This document shows, piece by piece, positions 51,849-60,691 of a stretch of 64,000 nucleotides of DNA. The notes under the pieces are model-generated. The model worked only from the letters and a program-made list of their open reading frames with translations. It did not search any database and was not told where the DNA came from. A program made the position numbers and the translations under genes. How positions within the stretch are numbered: the stretch's first letter is position 1; every line of letters starts with the position of its first letter. The stretch covers positions 1,488,001-1,552,000 of the forward strand of contig CAVTAR010000001.1 in the NCBI GenBank assembly GCA_963732775.1. The letters are read 5' to 3'. Origin of the DNA: CAVRQM01 sp963732775. GTDB taxonomy: Bacteria > Pseudomonadota > Alphaproteobacteria > Acetobacterales > Acetobacteraceae.

Positions 51849-53273
51849 TGAAAACCTTGTTCCTGCATCCGCCGAGCTTCGACGGCTTCGATGGCGGCGC
51901 TGGCTCGCGGTACCAGGCTCGGCGCGAGATCAAGAGCTTCTGGTATCCGACCTGGCTCGCCCAGCCCGCCGCCCTGGTGTCCGGATCCAAGCTGATCGAC
52001 GCGCCGCCGGCTCGCGTCTCGCTCGAGACGGTGGTGGCGGAGGCGCGTGACCACGAGCTGTGCGTGATCCATACCTCGACGCCGTCCTTCGCGTCCGACG
52101 CGAAGGTGGCGCGAGCCCTGAAGGATGCGAACCCGGCGCTGCGGATCGGCTTCGTCGGCGCGAAGGTGGCCGTGCAGCCGCGCGAGAGCCTGGAGCAGGG
52201 CTCGGCGATTGATTTCGTGGCGCGCAACGAGTTCGACTTCACCATCAAGGAAGTCGCCGAGGGACGCGACTGGTCAGCCATCGACGGCATCAGCTTCCGC
52301 GCCGCGGACGGCTCGCTGGTGCACAATCGCGACCGCGCGGTGCTGGAGGACATGGACCAGCTTCCGTTCGTGACCGAGGTGTACCAGCGCGACCTGCGCA
52401 TCGAGGACTACTTCATCGGCTATCTGATGCACCCGTACGTGTCGCTGTACACGGGGCGCGGCTGCAAAAGCCATTGCACCTTTTGCCTATGGCCGCAGAC
52501 CGTGGGCGGCCACCGCTATCGGGTACGTCAGTCCGCGGCACGTGGCTGCCGAGATCGCCTTCGCAAAGCAGGCGTTCCCGCAGGTGCGGGAGTTCTTCTT
52601 CGACGACGACACCTTCACCGACAATCTCCCGCGCGCCGAGGCGATCGCCAAGGAGCTGGGCAAGCTTGGCGTGACCTGGAGCTGCAACGCCAAGGCCAAT
52701 GTTCCACGCGCCACGCTGAAGGTGCTGCGCGACAACGGGCTGCGGCTGCTGCTGGTCGGCTACGAGAGCGGCAACCAGCAGATCCTGCACAACATCAAGA
52801 AGGGCATGCTGATCGACGTCGCGCGCCGCTTCACCAAGGACTGCCACGAGCTCGGCATCAAGATCCACGGCACCTTCATCCTGGGCCTCCCAGGCGAGAC
52901 CCGCGAGACGATCGAACAGACCATCCGGTTCGCGACCGAGGTGAACCCGCACACCATGCAGGTTTCATTGGCCGCCCCCTATCCGGGCACCTTTCTCTAC
53001 AAGCAGGCGGTGGAGAACGGCTGGCTCGACGTAGACCATGCCGAGCTGATCGACGAGCACGGCATCCAGGTGGCCCCGCTGCACTACCCCGATCTGTCTC
53101 ACACGGAGATGTTCGACAGCGTGGAGACGTTCTACAAGCGCTTCTACTTCCGCGCGCCGAAGATCGCCTCCATCGTCGGGGAGATGGTGCGCAGCCCGCA
53201 GATGATGAAGCGCCGGCTGCGCGAGGGCGTCGAGTTCTTCCAGTTCCTGCGTGAGCGCCACACGACGGCATAG
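51845..53273 (+). CDS. hpnJ: hopanoid radical SAM protein HpnJ, one frame lesion
   Basis: HpnJ is a B12-binding radical SAM enzyme thought to convert the hexosamine head group to the cyclitol ether. The first part ('HPPSFDGFDGGAGSRYQARR', 'CVIHTSTPSFASDAKVARAL') is the B12-like domain, and the SAM motif is 'GRGCKSHCTFC'. Near 52530 one surplus base shifts the frame. It should read from 'YRVR' into 'SPRHVAAEIAFAKQAFPQVR' and 'EFFFDDDTFTDN', ending 'FFQFLRERHTTA' at 53273. If the lesion is real, cyclitol ether hopanoids would not be made. Confidence 0.88.
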
Positions 53274-54120
53274 CCGTCGTGGCGACGAGCGCGTCGGGGT
53301 TCGCCTGATCCTTACCGCCGACGATTTCGGCCTCTCGCTCGGCGTCAACGAGGCCGTGGAGCAGGCGCATCACGACGGCGTGCTGACCCATGCGAGCCTG
53401 ATGGTGGCCGGCCCCGCCGCCGCCGATGCCATTGCCCGGGCGAAGCGGATGCCGGGGCTGGACGTCGGCCTGCACCTCGTCGCCGTCGAGGGACCGGCGG
53501 TCCTGCCGGCGGCGGACATCCCCGACCTGGTGGACCGGCAGGGGTGGTTTCCGTCGCACCAGTTCCGCCTCGGCCTGCAGTACGCGTTCTCACCCAAAGT
53601 GCGCAGCCAGCTCGCGCGCGAAGTCGCGGCGCAGTTCGACGCGTTCGCGGCGACCGGCCTGGCCCTGTCGCACGCCGACGCGCACAAGCACATGCACCTG
53701 CACCCGTACGTGGCCTCGCTGCTGCTGCGCCACGGCGCGCGGCACGGGCTCCGGCGCGTGCGCGTGCCGCAGGAGCCGGACCTTGCGGGCGAGCGATCGA
53801 CGATCGGCGCGCGGGCGCTGCGCACCTGGGCCGGCAGCCTGCGCCGAAGGGTCCAGGCGGCCGGCATGGTCGCGCCGCCTGCGGTGTTCGGCCTGACCTG
53901 GAGCGGGCATCTCACGGAGGCACGGGTCTTGCGGCTGCTCGACGTGGCGCCCCCCGGTGCCGAACTGTACTTCCACCCTGGCACGCACCGCGACGCGCTG
54001 CTTCGCCGGCTGATGCCGGACTACGAGCACGAGGCGGAACTGGCCGCCCTGCTGAGCCCGGCGGTGCGCGCGGCGCTTCAGTCGGGCTCGGCCGTCGCCT
54101 TGGCGCGCCGCAGCATGTAG
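53251..54120 (+). CDS. hpnK: hopanoid-associated deacetylase HpnK (YdjC-like)
   Basis: HpnK removes the acetyl group from the amino sugar that HpnI attaches. The 289-aa protein has the YdjC metal motif 'LILTADDFGLSLGVNEAVEQ', 'MPGLDVGLHLVAVEGP', 'LSHADAHKHMHLHPYVA' and a C-terminal 'PPGAELYFHPGTHRD'. It overlaps the hpnJ end by 23 bases from a GTG start; no later in-frame ATG or GTG before the catalytic block was seen. It converges with a PsiE-like gene with a 43-base tail overlap. Confidence 0.93.
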   Translation: MSATRRHSRRGDERVGVRLILTADDFGLSLGVNEAVEQAHHDGVLTHASLMVAGPAAADAIARAKRMPGLDVGLHLVAVEGPAVLPAADIPDLVDRQGWFPSHQFRLGLQYAFSPKVRSQLAREVAAQFDAFAATGLALSHADAHKHMHLHPYVASLLLRHGARHGLRRVRVPQEPDLAGERSTIGARALRTWAGSLRRRVQAAGMVAPPAVFGLTWSGHLTEARVLRLLDVAPPGAELYFHPGTHRDALLRRLMPDYEHEAELAALLSPAVRAALQSGSAVALARRSM

Positions 54121-54623
54121 ATCGACACCACCATGACCAGGATTAGGAAGCCCAGCACGCCAAGCTCGATCATCGAGGCGCGGAACGCCAACTCGCTGTC
54201 GCTCGCGTTGGCGGAACTGGCTGCCGCGCGCGTCGCCTCGGTGGATTCCAGCGTGCTGACCAGGACGCGGCGGATGCAGGCGATCAGGCCGACGATCAGG
54301 AACGGCTCGGCGGACAGGCCGCCGGAGCGGATGGAGGCGCGCACGGTGTGCAGGATCTCCACCAGCATCAGCACGAACAGCAGCCGCTCAATCACCGCGC
54401 CGATCGTATTGCTGCCGGACCAGTCGTTCAGGCCGGACCAGAGCGCCACCACCGCACCGCCCAGCGCGAGCGCGGCCGTGACGGATAGCAGGGCGCCCAC
54501 GGCGATATAGGCCGCGTGCTCGATCCGGCTGAACACCGCTGTCGACAACAGCAGCGCGCGCGAGGCGGCATCGGTCTCCCGGGCACCGTGTTCGGGGCTC
54601 GCCTCGGGTGCTTGCGTGTCCAT
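54078..54623 (-). CDS. PsiE-like membrane protein
   Basis: The 181-aa protein has four predicted membrane segments ('AAYIAVGALLSVTAALALGG', 'LLFVLMLVEILHTV', 'EPFLIVGLIACIRRVLV', 'LGVLGFLILVMVVSIYML'), like PsiE phosphate-starvation-inducible proteins of unknown function. The N-terminal 30 residues are acidic and soluble. The start ATG at 54623 is 181 bases from the divergent metallophosphoesterase; that gap holds no further gene. The last 43 bases overlap the hpnK end. Confidence 0.75.
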   Translation of the reverse strand: MDTQAPEASPEHGARETDAASRALLLSTAVFSRIEHAAYIAVGALLSVTAALALGGAVVALWSGLNDWSGSNTIGAVIERLLFVLMLVEILHTVRASIRSGGLSAEPFLIVGLIACIRRVLVSTLESTEATRAAASSANASDSELAFRASMIELGVLGFLILVMVVSIYMLRRAKATAEPD

Positions 54624-54804
54624 GACAGGTCCCCTAGCAGCTTTGCCCATCGTGTAGGAGCGGCCAATGTCGAGTGTCCCGGGTGACATGCCAGGCCACC
54701 ACGCGCGCGCTATGCCCGAACCCACCTGTATGTTGCCAGCGCAAATCGTTGCGTCCAACCCGCGGCCGTGCTTGCGTTTGCCTGTAGCGTTGCGGAACGA
54801 ATCC

Positions 54805-55656
54805 ATGATCCTCGCCCACCTGACCGACCTGCACGTCCGCCCGCCTGGAGTGCCTGCGTATCGCGTGGTGGAGACGAACATGCTGGCCGAGCGGGCCTTG
54901 CGGGCGGTGGCGGCATTGCGTCCGGTGCCCGATGCCGTGGTCATCTCGGGCGACCTCACCGATTGCGGGCTGCCGGCGGAATACGCGAGCCTCGCGCGAA
55001 TGCTGGAACGCCACCTGGGGCACCTGCCGGTTTACCTCGTCCCCGGCAACCACGACCGGCGAGAGAACTTCCGCGAATACCTGGGTGGCCATCGTGGCGT
55101 CCGGGACGATCCGGAGTTCGTGCAATATGCGGTGGAGGACCTGCCGCTGCGGCTGGTCATGCTGGACAGCGTGGTGCCGGGCGCCGGCCACGGCTCGCTG
55201 AGCGGCGGCCGGCTCGACTGGCTGGACCGCACGCTGGCGCAGGCGCCGGAGCGGCCGACCATGCTGGTCCTGCACCATCCGCCGATCCGTTGCGGCTTGG
55301 CGATGCTGGACCGGCTCAACCTGCACGGCGCCGACGAGCTCGCCCACGTGCTGCGGCGGCACCAACAGGTGGAGCGCATCCTGTGCGGCCATCACCACCG
55401 GCCGATCATCGGCAGGCTTGCCCACGCCATCGTGTCGGTCGCCCCCTCGGTGGTGCACCAATCCGAACTCGCGTTGGAGCACGACGAGGGCCAATTCCTG
55501 CTCGAGCCCCCGGCGTTCCAGCTCCATCTGCGCCTGGCCGCGGGCGAGATCGCGACCCACACCGTCCTGGTGGACAGCTTCCCCGGCCCGTTCCCTTACA
55601 TCGAGGATCCTGACTATCCCGGCAAGCCGGCGCCAGGGCGGAACTCCGCGCCGTGA
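54805..55656 (+). CDS. metallophosphoesterase (CpdA/GpdQ-type phosphodiesterase)
   Basis: A calcineurin-fold phosphodiesterase of 283 aa. The metal motifs are 'LAHLTDLHVRP' (D-x-H), 'AVVISGDLTDCG' (GD), 'VYLVPGNHDRRENF' (GNHD), 'LVLHHPPIRCG' (H) and 'ILCGHHHRPI' (GHxH). This combination is seen in CpdA (3',5'-cAMP phosphodiesterase) and GpdQ-type glycerophosphodiesterases; I cannot choose between them. The ATG at 54805 was selected because upstream codons do not continue the family. Confidence 0.88.
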   Translation: MILAHLTDLHVRPPGVPAYRVVETNMLAERALRAVAALRPVPDAVVISGDLTDCGLPAEYASLARMLERHLGHLPVYLVPGNHDRRENFREYLGGHRGVRDDPEFVQYAVEDLPLRLVMLDSVVPGAGHGSLSGGRLDWLDRTLAQAPERPTMLVLHHPPIRCGLAMLDRLNLHGADELAHVLRRHQQVERILCGHHHRPIIGRLAHAIVSVAPSVVHQSELALEHDEGQFLLEPPAFQLHLRLAAGEIATHTVLVDSFPGPFPYIEDPDYPGKPAPGRNSAP

Positions 55657-55694
55657 TCGCCGCTTCGTTCCCTGGAATCGGTGGGAGACGGGGC

Positions 55695-56192
55695 ATGGCC
55701 GGCGACGACACGGAACACGCGAAACTCTGGACTATGATCCAGAAGATCAGGTTTGCGATGATGACCAGCGAGGATTCGAGCGGCGGCGTGCTGCGCAGCC
55801 GGCCGATGGCCGCTGTTCAGCGCGACTTCGACGGCGCGCTTTGGTTCTTCACGCGGGCCGACAGCCACAAGGTGGCCGAGGTGCAGGACGACGCGCGCGT
55901 GTGCCTCAGCTACGCCGACCCGCAGGCGCAGGACTACGTATCGGTGTCGGGCACCGCGCGTCTGGTGCGGGACCGCGCGGCGATCGACGCGCACTGGAGC
56001 GAGGCGGTGCGCACCTGGTTCCCGAAGGGGAAGGACGATCCGGAGATCGCGCTGCTGCGGGTCGATGTGAGCCAGGCCGAGTACTGGGACGCGCCGTCGT
56101 CGACCATGCTGCACCTGTTCGGCTATGCCAAGGCGCGCCTCACAGGCGAGCCGCCGCACCCCGGCGGGCACGCGCGCGTGTCCGTCCCCTGA
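55695..56192 (+). CDS. pyridoxamine 5'-phosphate oxidase-like FMN-binding protein
   Basis: A 165-aa split-barrel FMN-binding protein of the general-stress-protein-26 type, with 'RSRPMAAVQRDFDGALWFFT', 'DSHKVAEVQDDARVCLSYAD', 'YVSVSGTARLVRDRAAID' and 'EIALLRVDVSQAEYWD'. These proteins bind flavin or F420-like cofactors and take part in stress responses, not in vitamin B6 synthesis. The start ATG at 55695 is 38 bases after the phosphodiesterase. A terminator lies at 56319-56345 downstream. Confidence 0.9.
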   Translation: MAGDDTEHAKLWTMIQKIRFAMMTSEDSSGGVLRSRPMAAVQRDFDGALWFFTRADSHKVAEVQDDARVCLSYADPQAQDYVSVSGTARLVRDRAAIDAHWSEAVRTWFPKGKDDPEIALLRVDVSQAEYWDAPSSTMLHLFGYAKARLTGEPPHPGGHARVSVP

Positions 56193-56318
56193 CCGCCGGA
56201 CGATCGGCTTACAAAGTTGTGACCAGAAAGACATTTGCATTTCGCGCGCCGCGAGCCCATTAGTGAAGTGACAGCGTGGCCTCTGGCCCGTTGTCTTGGA
56301 CGTTTCCTCCCTAAACTT

Positions 56319-56345
56319 GGCGGCGCCTCGTGCGCCGCCGTTTTT
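56319..56345 (+). terminator. intrinsic terminator
   Basis: GGCGGCGC (56319-56326) and GCGCCGCC (56332-56339) form an 8-bp stem with a CTCGT loop, followed by GTTTTT. It lies 126 bases downstream of the FMN-binding protein and 51 bases upstream of the NmrA-like gene. A pyrimidine-rich ACGTTTCCTCCC stretch sits just before it. Confidence 0.8.
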
Positions 56346-56396
56346 CTGTCGGGGCCGTTCGACAACGACCACGCAACGCGCAACGAGGAGGACCAC

Positions 56397-57263
56397 ATGT
56401 TCGTAGTCGTGGGCGGCACCGGCAACACGGGATCGGCGGCGGCGGCGGCGCTGCTCGCGGCGGGGAAGAAGGTGCGCGCACTCGTGCGCGACCCGGCGCG
56501 CGCTGAGCATCTCGCTCGACAGGGCGTGGAACTCGTGATCGGCGACACCGAAGACGCGGCAAGTCTCGCGCGAGCCTTTGCCGATGCCGAGGGGGCGTAC
56601 GCGCTCGTGCCGCCCAACATGATGCATCCCGACCCGATCGCGCTTGCTGAGTCGGTGGCGCGGGCGACACGAGAGGCGGCGCGGGCAGCCGGACTGCCTC
56701 GCCTCGTATTCCTGTCGTCGGAGGCGGCCCACCTGCCATCCGGTACCGGGCCGATCCGCGGCACGCACCTGGCGGAGGGCATCCTGGCGGGGGCCGCGCC
56801 GAAGCTGACCTTCCTGCGCGCGAGCTTTTTCCAGGAGAACTGGCGTCCGGTGTTCGGCCTCGCCGCCGAACAGGGGATCATGCCGTCGATGCTGGCCGAC
56901 CTCGCTGCCAAGCGGCCCATGGTGGCGGCCGCCGACATCGGCCGCATGGCGGCGACGTTGCTGATGGATGCGAGCCCGCCTGCCCTGGTGGAACTCGGCG
57001 GCCCCGAACTCTATGCCGCGAATGATGCGGCGGCGGCGATGGCCGCGGCGCTCGGGCGCCCGGTTCGGCCGGTGCAGCCGCCGCGCGACTCGTGGGTCGC
57101 CATGCTGACCGGCGCCGGGCTCGGGCAAGCGTACGCCGACCTGATCGTCGAGATGTACGACGGCATCAACACGGGCCACGTCCGCTTCTCCGGCTTGGGC
57201 GAGCAGCGGCGCGGGCGGACCGGCCTTGCCGAGACCATCGCAGGATGGCGCGCGGCACGCTGA
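56397..57263 (+). CDS. NmrA-like NAD(P)-binding oxidoreductase
   Basis: A 288-aa atypical short-chain dehydrogenase of the NmrA/quinone-oxidoreductase-2 kind. The N-terminal 'MFVVVGGTGNTGSAAAAALL' is the dinucleotide-binding motif, followed by 'ALVRDPARAEHL' and 'VFLSSEAAHLPSGTGPIRGT'. The catalytic Tyr-Lys of ordinary SDRs is not evident, which is usual for this subfamily. GAGGAG lies 6 bases before the ATG. It may sense or reduce a quinone or redox state; substrate unknown. Its stop is 14 bases before the convergent large membrane gene. Confidence 0.85.
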   Translation: MFVVVGGTGNTGSAAAAALLAAGKKVRALVRDPARAEHLARQGVELVIGDTEDAASLARAFADAEGAYALVPPNMMHPDPIALAESVARATREAARAAGLPRLVFLSSEAAHLPSGTGPIRGTHLAEGILAGAAPKLTFLRASFFQENWRPVFGLAAEQGIMPSMLADLAAKRPMVAAADIGRMAATLLMDASPPALVELGGPELYAANDAAAAMAAALGRPVRPVQPPRDSWVAMLTGAGLGQAYADLIVEMYDGINTGHVRFSGLGEQRRGRTGLAETIAGWRAAR

Positions 57264-57277
57264 ACCGCCGCTGCGAC

Positions 57278-58240
57278 CTATGGCGCCGGCGGGGCTGCCG
57301 GCGCCGCCTCGGTCGAGGCGGGTGCCGGGTTCGATGCTGCATTGTCAGGCGCTTTCGGCGCGGCCTTCGCCTCCGGGTGCGGCAGCTTCATCATCGCGCC
57401 GGTCATCGGGATGAAGAACACGCCCACGTCCTTGCGCGAGTGGACCTTCCCGGCGTCGTCCTTGGTGTAGACGTAGAGGAACTGGCCGCGCTTGAACGGC
57501 TGGCCGATCGGGATGATCATGCGCCCGCCCGCCTTGAGCTGCTTGAACAGGTCGGGCGGCGCGTACTGGGCGGCGCACGTCACGATGATGATGTCGAAGC
57601 CGCCCTCCACCTCGGGCCAGCCGTAATAGCCGTCGCCCACGCGCCCGTGGACGTTGTCGTAGCCGAGCGGCGCCCAGATCCGGTCCACGGCATGGCCGAG
57701 CGGCGCAATGATCTCGATGGAGTAGGCGCGCGCCACGATGCGCGACAGGATGGCGCTCTGGAAGCCGCTGCCGGTGCCGACTTCCAGCGTCACGTCGCCC
57801 GCCTTCGGCTTGCACACCTGCGTCATGTAGGCTTGCCCGAGATAGTCCGACAGCGCCGAGCCGTAGCCGAGCGCCCAGGGCTTCGGGTTCTCTTCGTAGG
57901 AGTCGCCGGGGGTGGCGCGGCGCTCGTCGTAAACATAGTGGAAATAGTCGCGCGGCACGGTCTGGAAGGCTGCCATCACCGCCGGGTCGGCGGCGCCGAG
58001 GCGCTCTTTCAGGTAGGACTCGATGCGATGGAGCGCCGCCGGCCGGCGCTGCTGGATCGCGCCGAACTGGGCGTCGGTGAGGCTTACCGGCCGGCCCGAC
58101 TGCGCCATCGCGCCCTCGTAGGCCTGCCGCGTCCACCCGTCGCCCGCCGTGATCGCCGCACGGCCGCGGGCGGGGACGAGCGCGAGGCCGGCGCCGGCGA
58201 GCACGGAACGTCGGGTCAGGAGGCGCGAGGCGTGCTGCAT
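57278..58240 (-). CDS. PIMT-like methyltransferase with Tat-type signal (alternative internal start)
   Basis: If the fusion is artificial, an ATG at 58240 begins a 320-aa protein with a twin-arginine signal ('RLLTRRSVLAGAGLALVPAR') followed by the mature domain 'GWTRQAYEGAMAQSGRPVSL'. The methyltransferase core includes 'EVGTGSGFQSAIL' (SAM-binding motif I) and 'GFDIIIVTCAAQY'. The Shine-Dalgarno before this ATG is weak. Export of a PIMT-like enzyme would be unusual and may point to periplasmic protein repair. The C-terminal 30 residues are Ala/Pro-rich. It overlaps entirely with the fused frame. Confidence 0.5.
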   Translation of the reverse strand: MQHASRLLTRRSVLAGAGLALVPARGRAAITAGDGWTRQAYEGAMAQSGRPVSLTDAQFGAIQQRRPAALHRIESYLKERLGAADPAVMAAFQTVPRDYFHYVYDERRATPGDSYEENPKPWALGYGSALSDYLGQAYMTQVCKPKAGDVTLEVGTGSGFQSAILSRIVARAYSIEIIAPLGHAVDRIWAPLGYDNVHGRVGDGYYGWPEVEGGFDIIIVTCAAQYAPPDLFKQLKAGGRMIIPIGQPFKRGQFLYVYTKDDAGKVHSRKDVGVFFIPMTGAMMKLPHPEAKAAPKAPDNAASNPAPASTEAAPAAPPAP

Positions 58241-60691
58241 GACGGATTCCGGATCGAGGGGGCAAGCGCCGGCAGGCGCGGGAAGGAAGCTGCCGCCAAG
58301 CAATACAGCAGTACCGGCGGCCAGTAGAACGCGGTCCAAGCCGACCTGCTGTGCCACCAGGGTGGCGAGCGGCGTCGCGAGCACCGAGAAGGCGCCGTTC
58401 AGGCCCCAGGCCCAAGGCAGGAAGCCGCGGCCCTGAGCCGCCACCCGCGACAGGCCCAGCGGGAACGGCAATCCGAGTGCCACCGAGACAGGCGCCACCG
58501 CCGCCAGCACCAGCCCCGCGCGCACCGGCCAGGGCCAGGCCAGCGTCGCGAGCAGCGCCTCGGGGAAGGCACGAAAGGCGGCCGCAGCGCCGGCGAGCAA
58601 CACCAGAACCACGACGACGACCGCGCGATGCGGCGCGCCGGCGAGGCGATCGGCGAGCAGCGCGCCGAGGCCGGAGAACACCAGCATTCCCGTCAGCACG
58701 AGGGCGAAGCCGCTGGTGCGATCGTCCAGGTACAGGCTCGCGCGTTCTATGGCGAAGATTTCCACGAACAGGAAGCCGAGGCCGAGGCAAGCGAAGTAGA
58801 CCGCCGCCGCCGCGATGCGACCCGGCGCCGCGCCGAGCCTCGCACGCGAAAACAGCGGCACGCACAGCACCGCCGCGGCGATCAGCACCGCCTGCGCCAG
58901 CACGGCGAGGTTCACCACCGGACCCACCTCGGCCTGCGGCAGCAATTCCAAGCGGCGCAGGATGGTGCCGCTGTCGGCGAGTTTCAGCACCGCGTAGAAT
59001 GCCGGTCGGCCGAGCGTGATTGGCCGCAGGTCGAACGAGCGCGACGAGGCGGTCGGCTGGCCCGCCAGCACCGCGCCCGCCTCGTCGGCGATGGCGTCAT
59101 GCGCGCCCTCGCCCTCGGAGATGACGCTCGCCGTGTCGAAGGCGACGGCGGGGAGGTCGTTGTAGATGCCGGCGCGGGCGGCAGCGACGTCGATGCCGGG
59201 GTAGTAGGAGACGTCAAAGCTGCGGTCGCTGGACCACGCGCGGGCGGCGGCTATGGCGGCCGGCGTGAACGGCGCGGGCGAAGCCAGGATGCGCACGTTC
59301 CAGGCCGAGCGATAGACCAGCACGCGCTCGCCGGGGGCGGGGATGCCGGCGAGCCGGAACGCGGCGCGGAGCGTCGCCAGCACGCGCATGGCATAGGCCG
59401 GAAACTCGCGGATCGAGACCGGGAGCGAGACCAGGCCGGCGGGTGCGACGGCGCGCAGGTCGGCGGCGATGGACTCCGCGGTGAAGGCGTTCGTGTTGGC
59501 CGGCGCGGCGTCGAGGAAGTCGCCGGAGAGGTCCACCAGGTCGTATTGCCGGGTCCGCGCGAGTGACAGCACGCCCTGGGCCAGCAAATGGACCCGCGCG
59601 TCGGGCGGCCGTGGCGGCGCCGGGCCGAGGCCGTCGCGGATGGCGCGGCGCAGCAGCGGATCGGGCTCCGCCGCATCGACGAGGGAGGCACCGAGCGCCA
59701 GCGCCTCGGCGATGCGGAACCCCCCGGAGGCGCCGCCCAGCAGCACGCGCGGCGCGTGAAGCAGCGTGTAGGGCAAGGCGGCGAGCGTGGCGCCCGCGTA
59801 GGCCGGGTCGATGCCGCCTGGCCGCGGCAGGGCAGCAATGCGGTTGCCGTCGCGATACACGCCGAACGCGGTGGGCGGTCCTGGAAAGCCCAGGCCGGCG
59901 GCGTCGTTGGACACGTCGGTGTCGACGCGCTCGGTGAAGTCGTCGAGCAGCATGGTGAGGCCGCGCGGCGAGCGGCGTTCGGCCAGGACCCGCGCGTCCG
60001 GCGTGTGGAGCGGGGCATAGATCGCCTTGAAGTCATTGAAGGCAGCCTGGCCGTCGAAGCGCAGCATCGCCTCCGCGCCTGCCAGCGTGAGCACGGCCGC
60101 AATGGTGGCCGCCAGGCGGTGGCGCGGTGCTGCCGCCGCGGCCAAGGCGAGCGGGATCAGCAGGCAGGCGACCAGGTCGAAAGGGTGGACCACCCACATC
60201 AGCCCCAGCACGGCGAGCGCGCCGCATCCCGCGCCGGTCAGGTCGAAGCCGTAGACCCGACCCAGGCGCGGGGCGCCCAGCACGAAATTCAGGCTGACGA
60301 ACAGGCCGGCCAGAAAGAAGAACGGCAGCAGCGCCAGGTAGTAGCCGCCGATCAGCCAGAGCTGGGGCCGCAGCGTCGCGGCGTTCTGCAACAGCAGCGG
60401 GTTGAAAGGGTTTTCGGTCACGAGCTGATAGCCGCCAGCGCCGGTGGCGATCAGCCCAGCCGGCAGCCAGGCGAGCAGCCATGCGCCGTGGCGGGCGAAC
60501 CAGTCGCGCGCAAGTGCCAGGACCACGCCGCTGAGCGCGAACCCGGCCAGGACGATGGAGATGACCCAGTAGCCGTATTCCGACCACTTCGCGACGGCGA
60601 AGTAGCGGGTCAGCGCAATCTCGAACCCGACGCTGCAGGCCGACACCAGGAACAGCGCGAGCAAGGCGCGCCGCGGCGGCGTGCCGTTCAA
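57278..60691 (-). CDS. fused membrane spermidine-synthase-like protein and PIMT-like methyltransferase, 1137 aa
   Basis: A single open frame starting with TTG (60691, overlapping the hydrolase stop). The N-terminal 817 residues are a polytopic membrane protein with a spermidine-synthase-like central region ('LLGGASGGFRIAEALALGAS', 'YDLVDLSGDFLD') and eight or more membrane segments at either end. The last 320 residues are a protein-L-isoaspartate methyltransferase-like domain ('LGYGSALSDYLGQAYMTQVC', 'DVTLEVGTGSGFQSAILSRI', 'VTCAAQYAPP'). Between them lies a Tat-like signal ('TRRSVLAGAGLALVP'). A fused protein with a signal sequence in its middle is odd; loss of a stop between two genes is the simplest explanation. 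Confidence 0.82.
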   Translation of the reverse strand: MNGTPPRRALLALFLVSACSVGFEIALTRYFAVAKWSEYGYWVISIVLAGFALSGVVLALARDWFARHGAWLLAWLPAGLIATGAGGYQLVTENPFNPLLLQNAATLRPQLWLIGGYYLALLPFFFLAGLFVSLNFVLGAPRLGRVYGFDLTGAGCGALAVLGLMWVVHPFDLVACLLIPLALAAAAAPRHRLAATIAAVLTLAGAEAMLRFDGQAAFNDFKAIYAPLHTPDARVLAERRSPRGLTMLLDDFTERVDTDVSNDAAGLGFPGPPTAFGVYRDGNRIAALPRPGGIDPAYAGATLAALPYTLLHAPRVLLGGASGGFRIAEALALGASLVDAAEPDPLLRRAIRDGLGPAPPRPPDARVHLLAQGVLSLARTRQYDLVDLSGDFLDAAPANTNAFTAESIAADLRAVAPAGLVSLPVSIREFPAYAMRVLATLRAAFRLAGIPAPGERVLVYRSAWNVRILASPAPFTPAAIAAARAWSSDRSFDVSYYPGIDVAAARAGIYNDLPAVAFDTASVISEGEGAHDAIADEAGAVLAGQPTASSRSFDLRPITLGRPAFYAVLKLADSGTILRRLELLPQAEVGPVVNLAVLAQAVLIAAAVLCVPLFSRARLGAAPGRIAAAAVYFACLGLGFLFVEIFAIERASLYLDDRTSGFALVLTGMLVFSGLGALLADRLAGAPHRAVVVVVLVLLAGAAAAFRAFPEALLATLAWPWPVRAGLVLAAVAPVSVALGLPFPLGLSRVAAQGRGFLPWAWGLNGAFSVLATPLATLVAQQVGLDRVLLAAGTAVLLGGSFLPAPAGACPLDPESVMQHASRLLTRRSVLAGAGLALVPARGRAAITAGDGWTRQAYEGAMAQSGRPVSLTDAQFGAIQQRRPAALHRIESYLKERLGAADPAVMAAFQTVPRDYFHYVYDERRATPGDSYEENPKPWALGYGSALSDYLGQAYMTQVCKPKAGDVTLEVGTGSGFQSAILSRIVARAYSIEIIAPLGHAVDRIWAPLGYDNVHGRVGDGYYGWPEVEGGFDIIIVTCAAQYAPPDLFKQLKAGGRMIIPIGQPFKRGQFLYVYTKDDAGKVHSRKDVGVFFIPMTGAMMKLPHPEAKAAPKAPDNAASNPAPASTEAAPAAPPAP

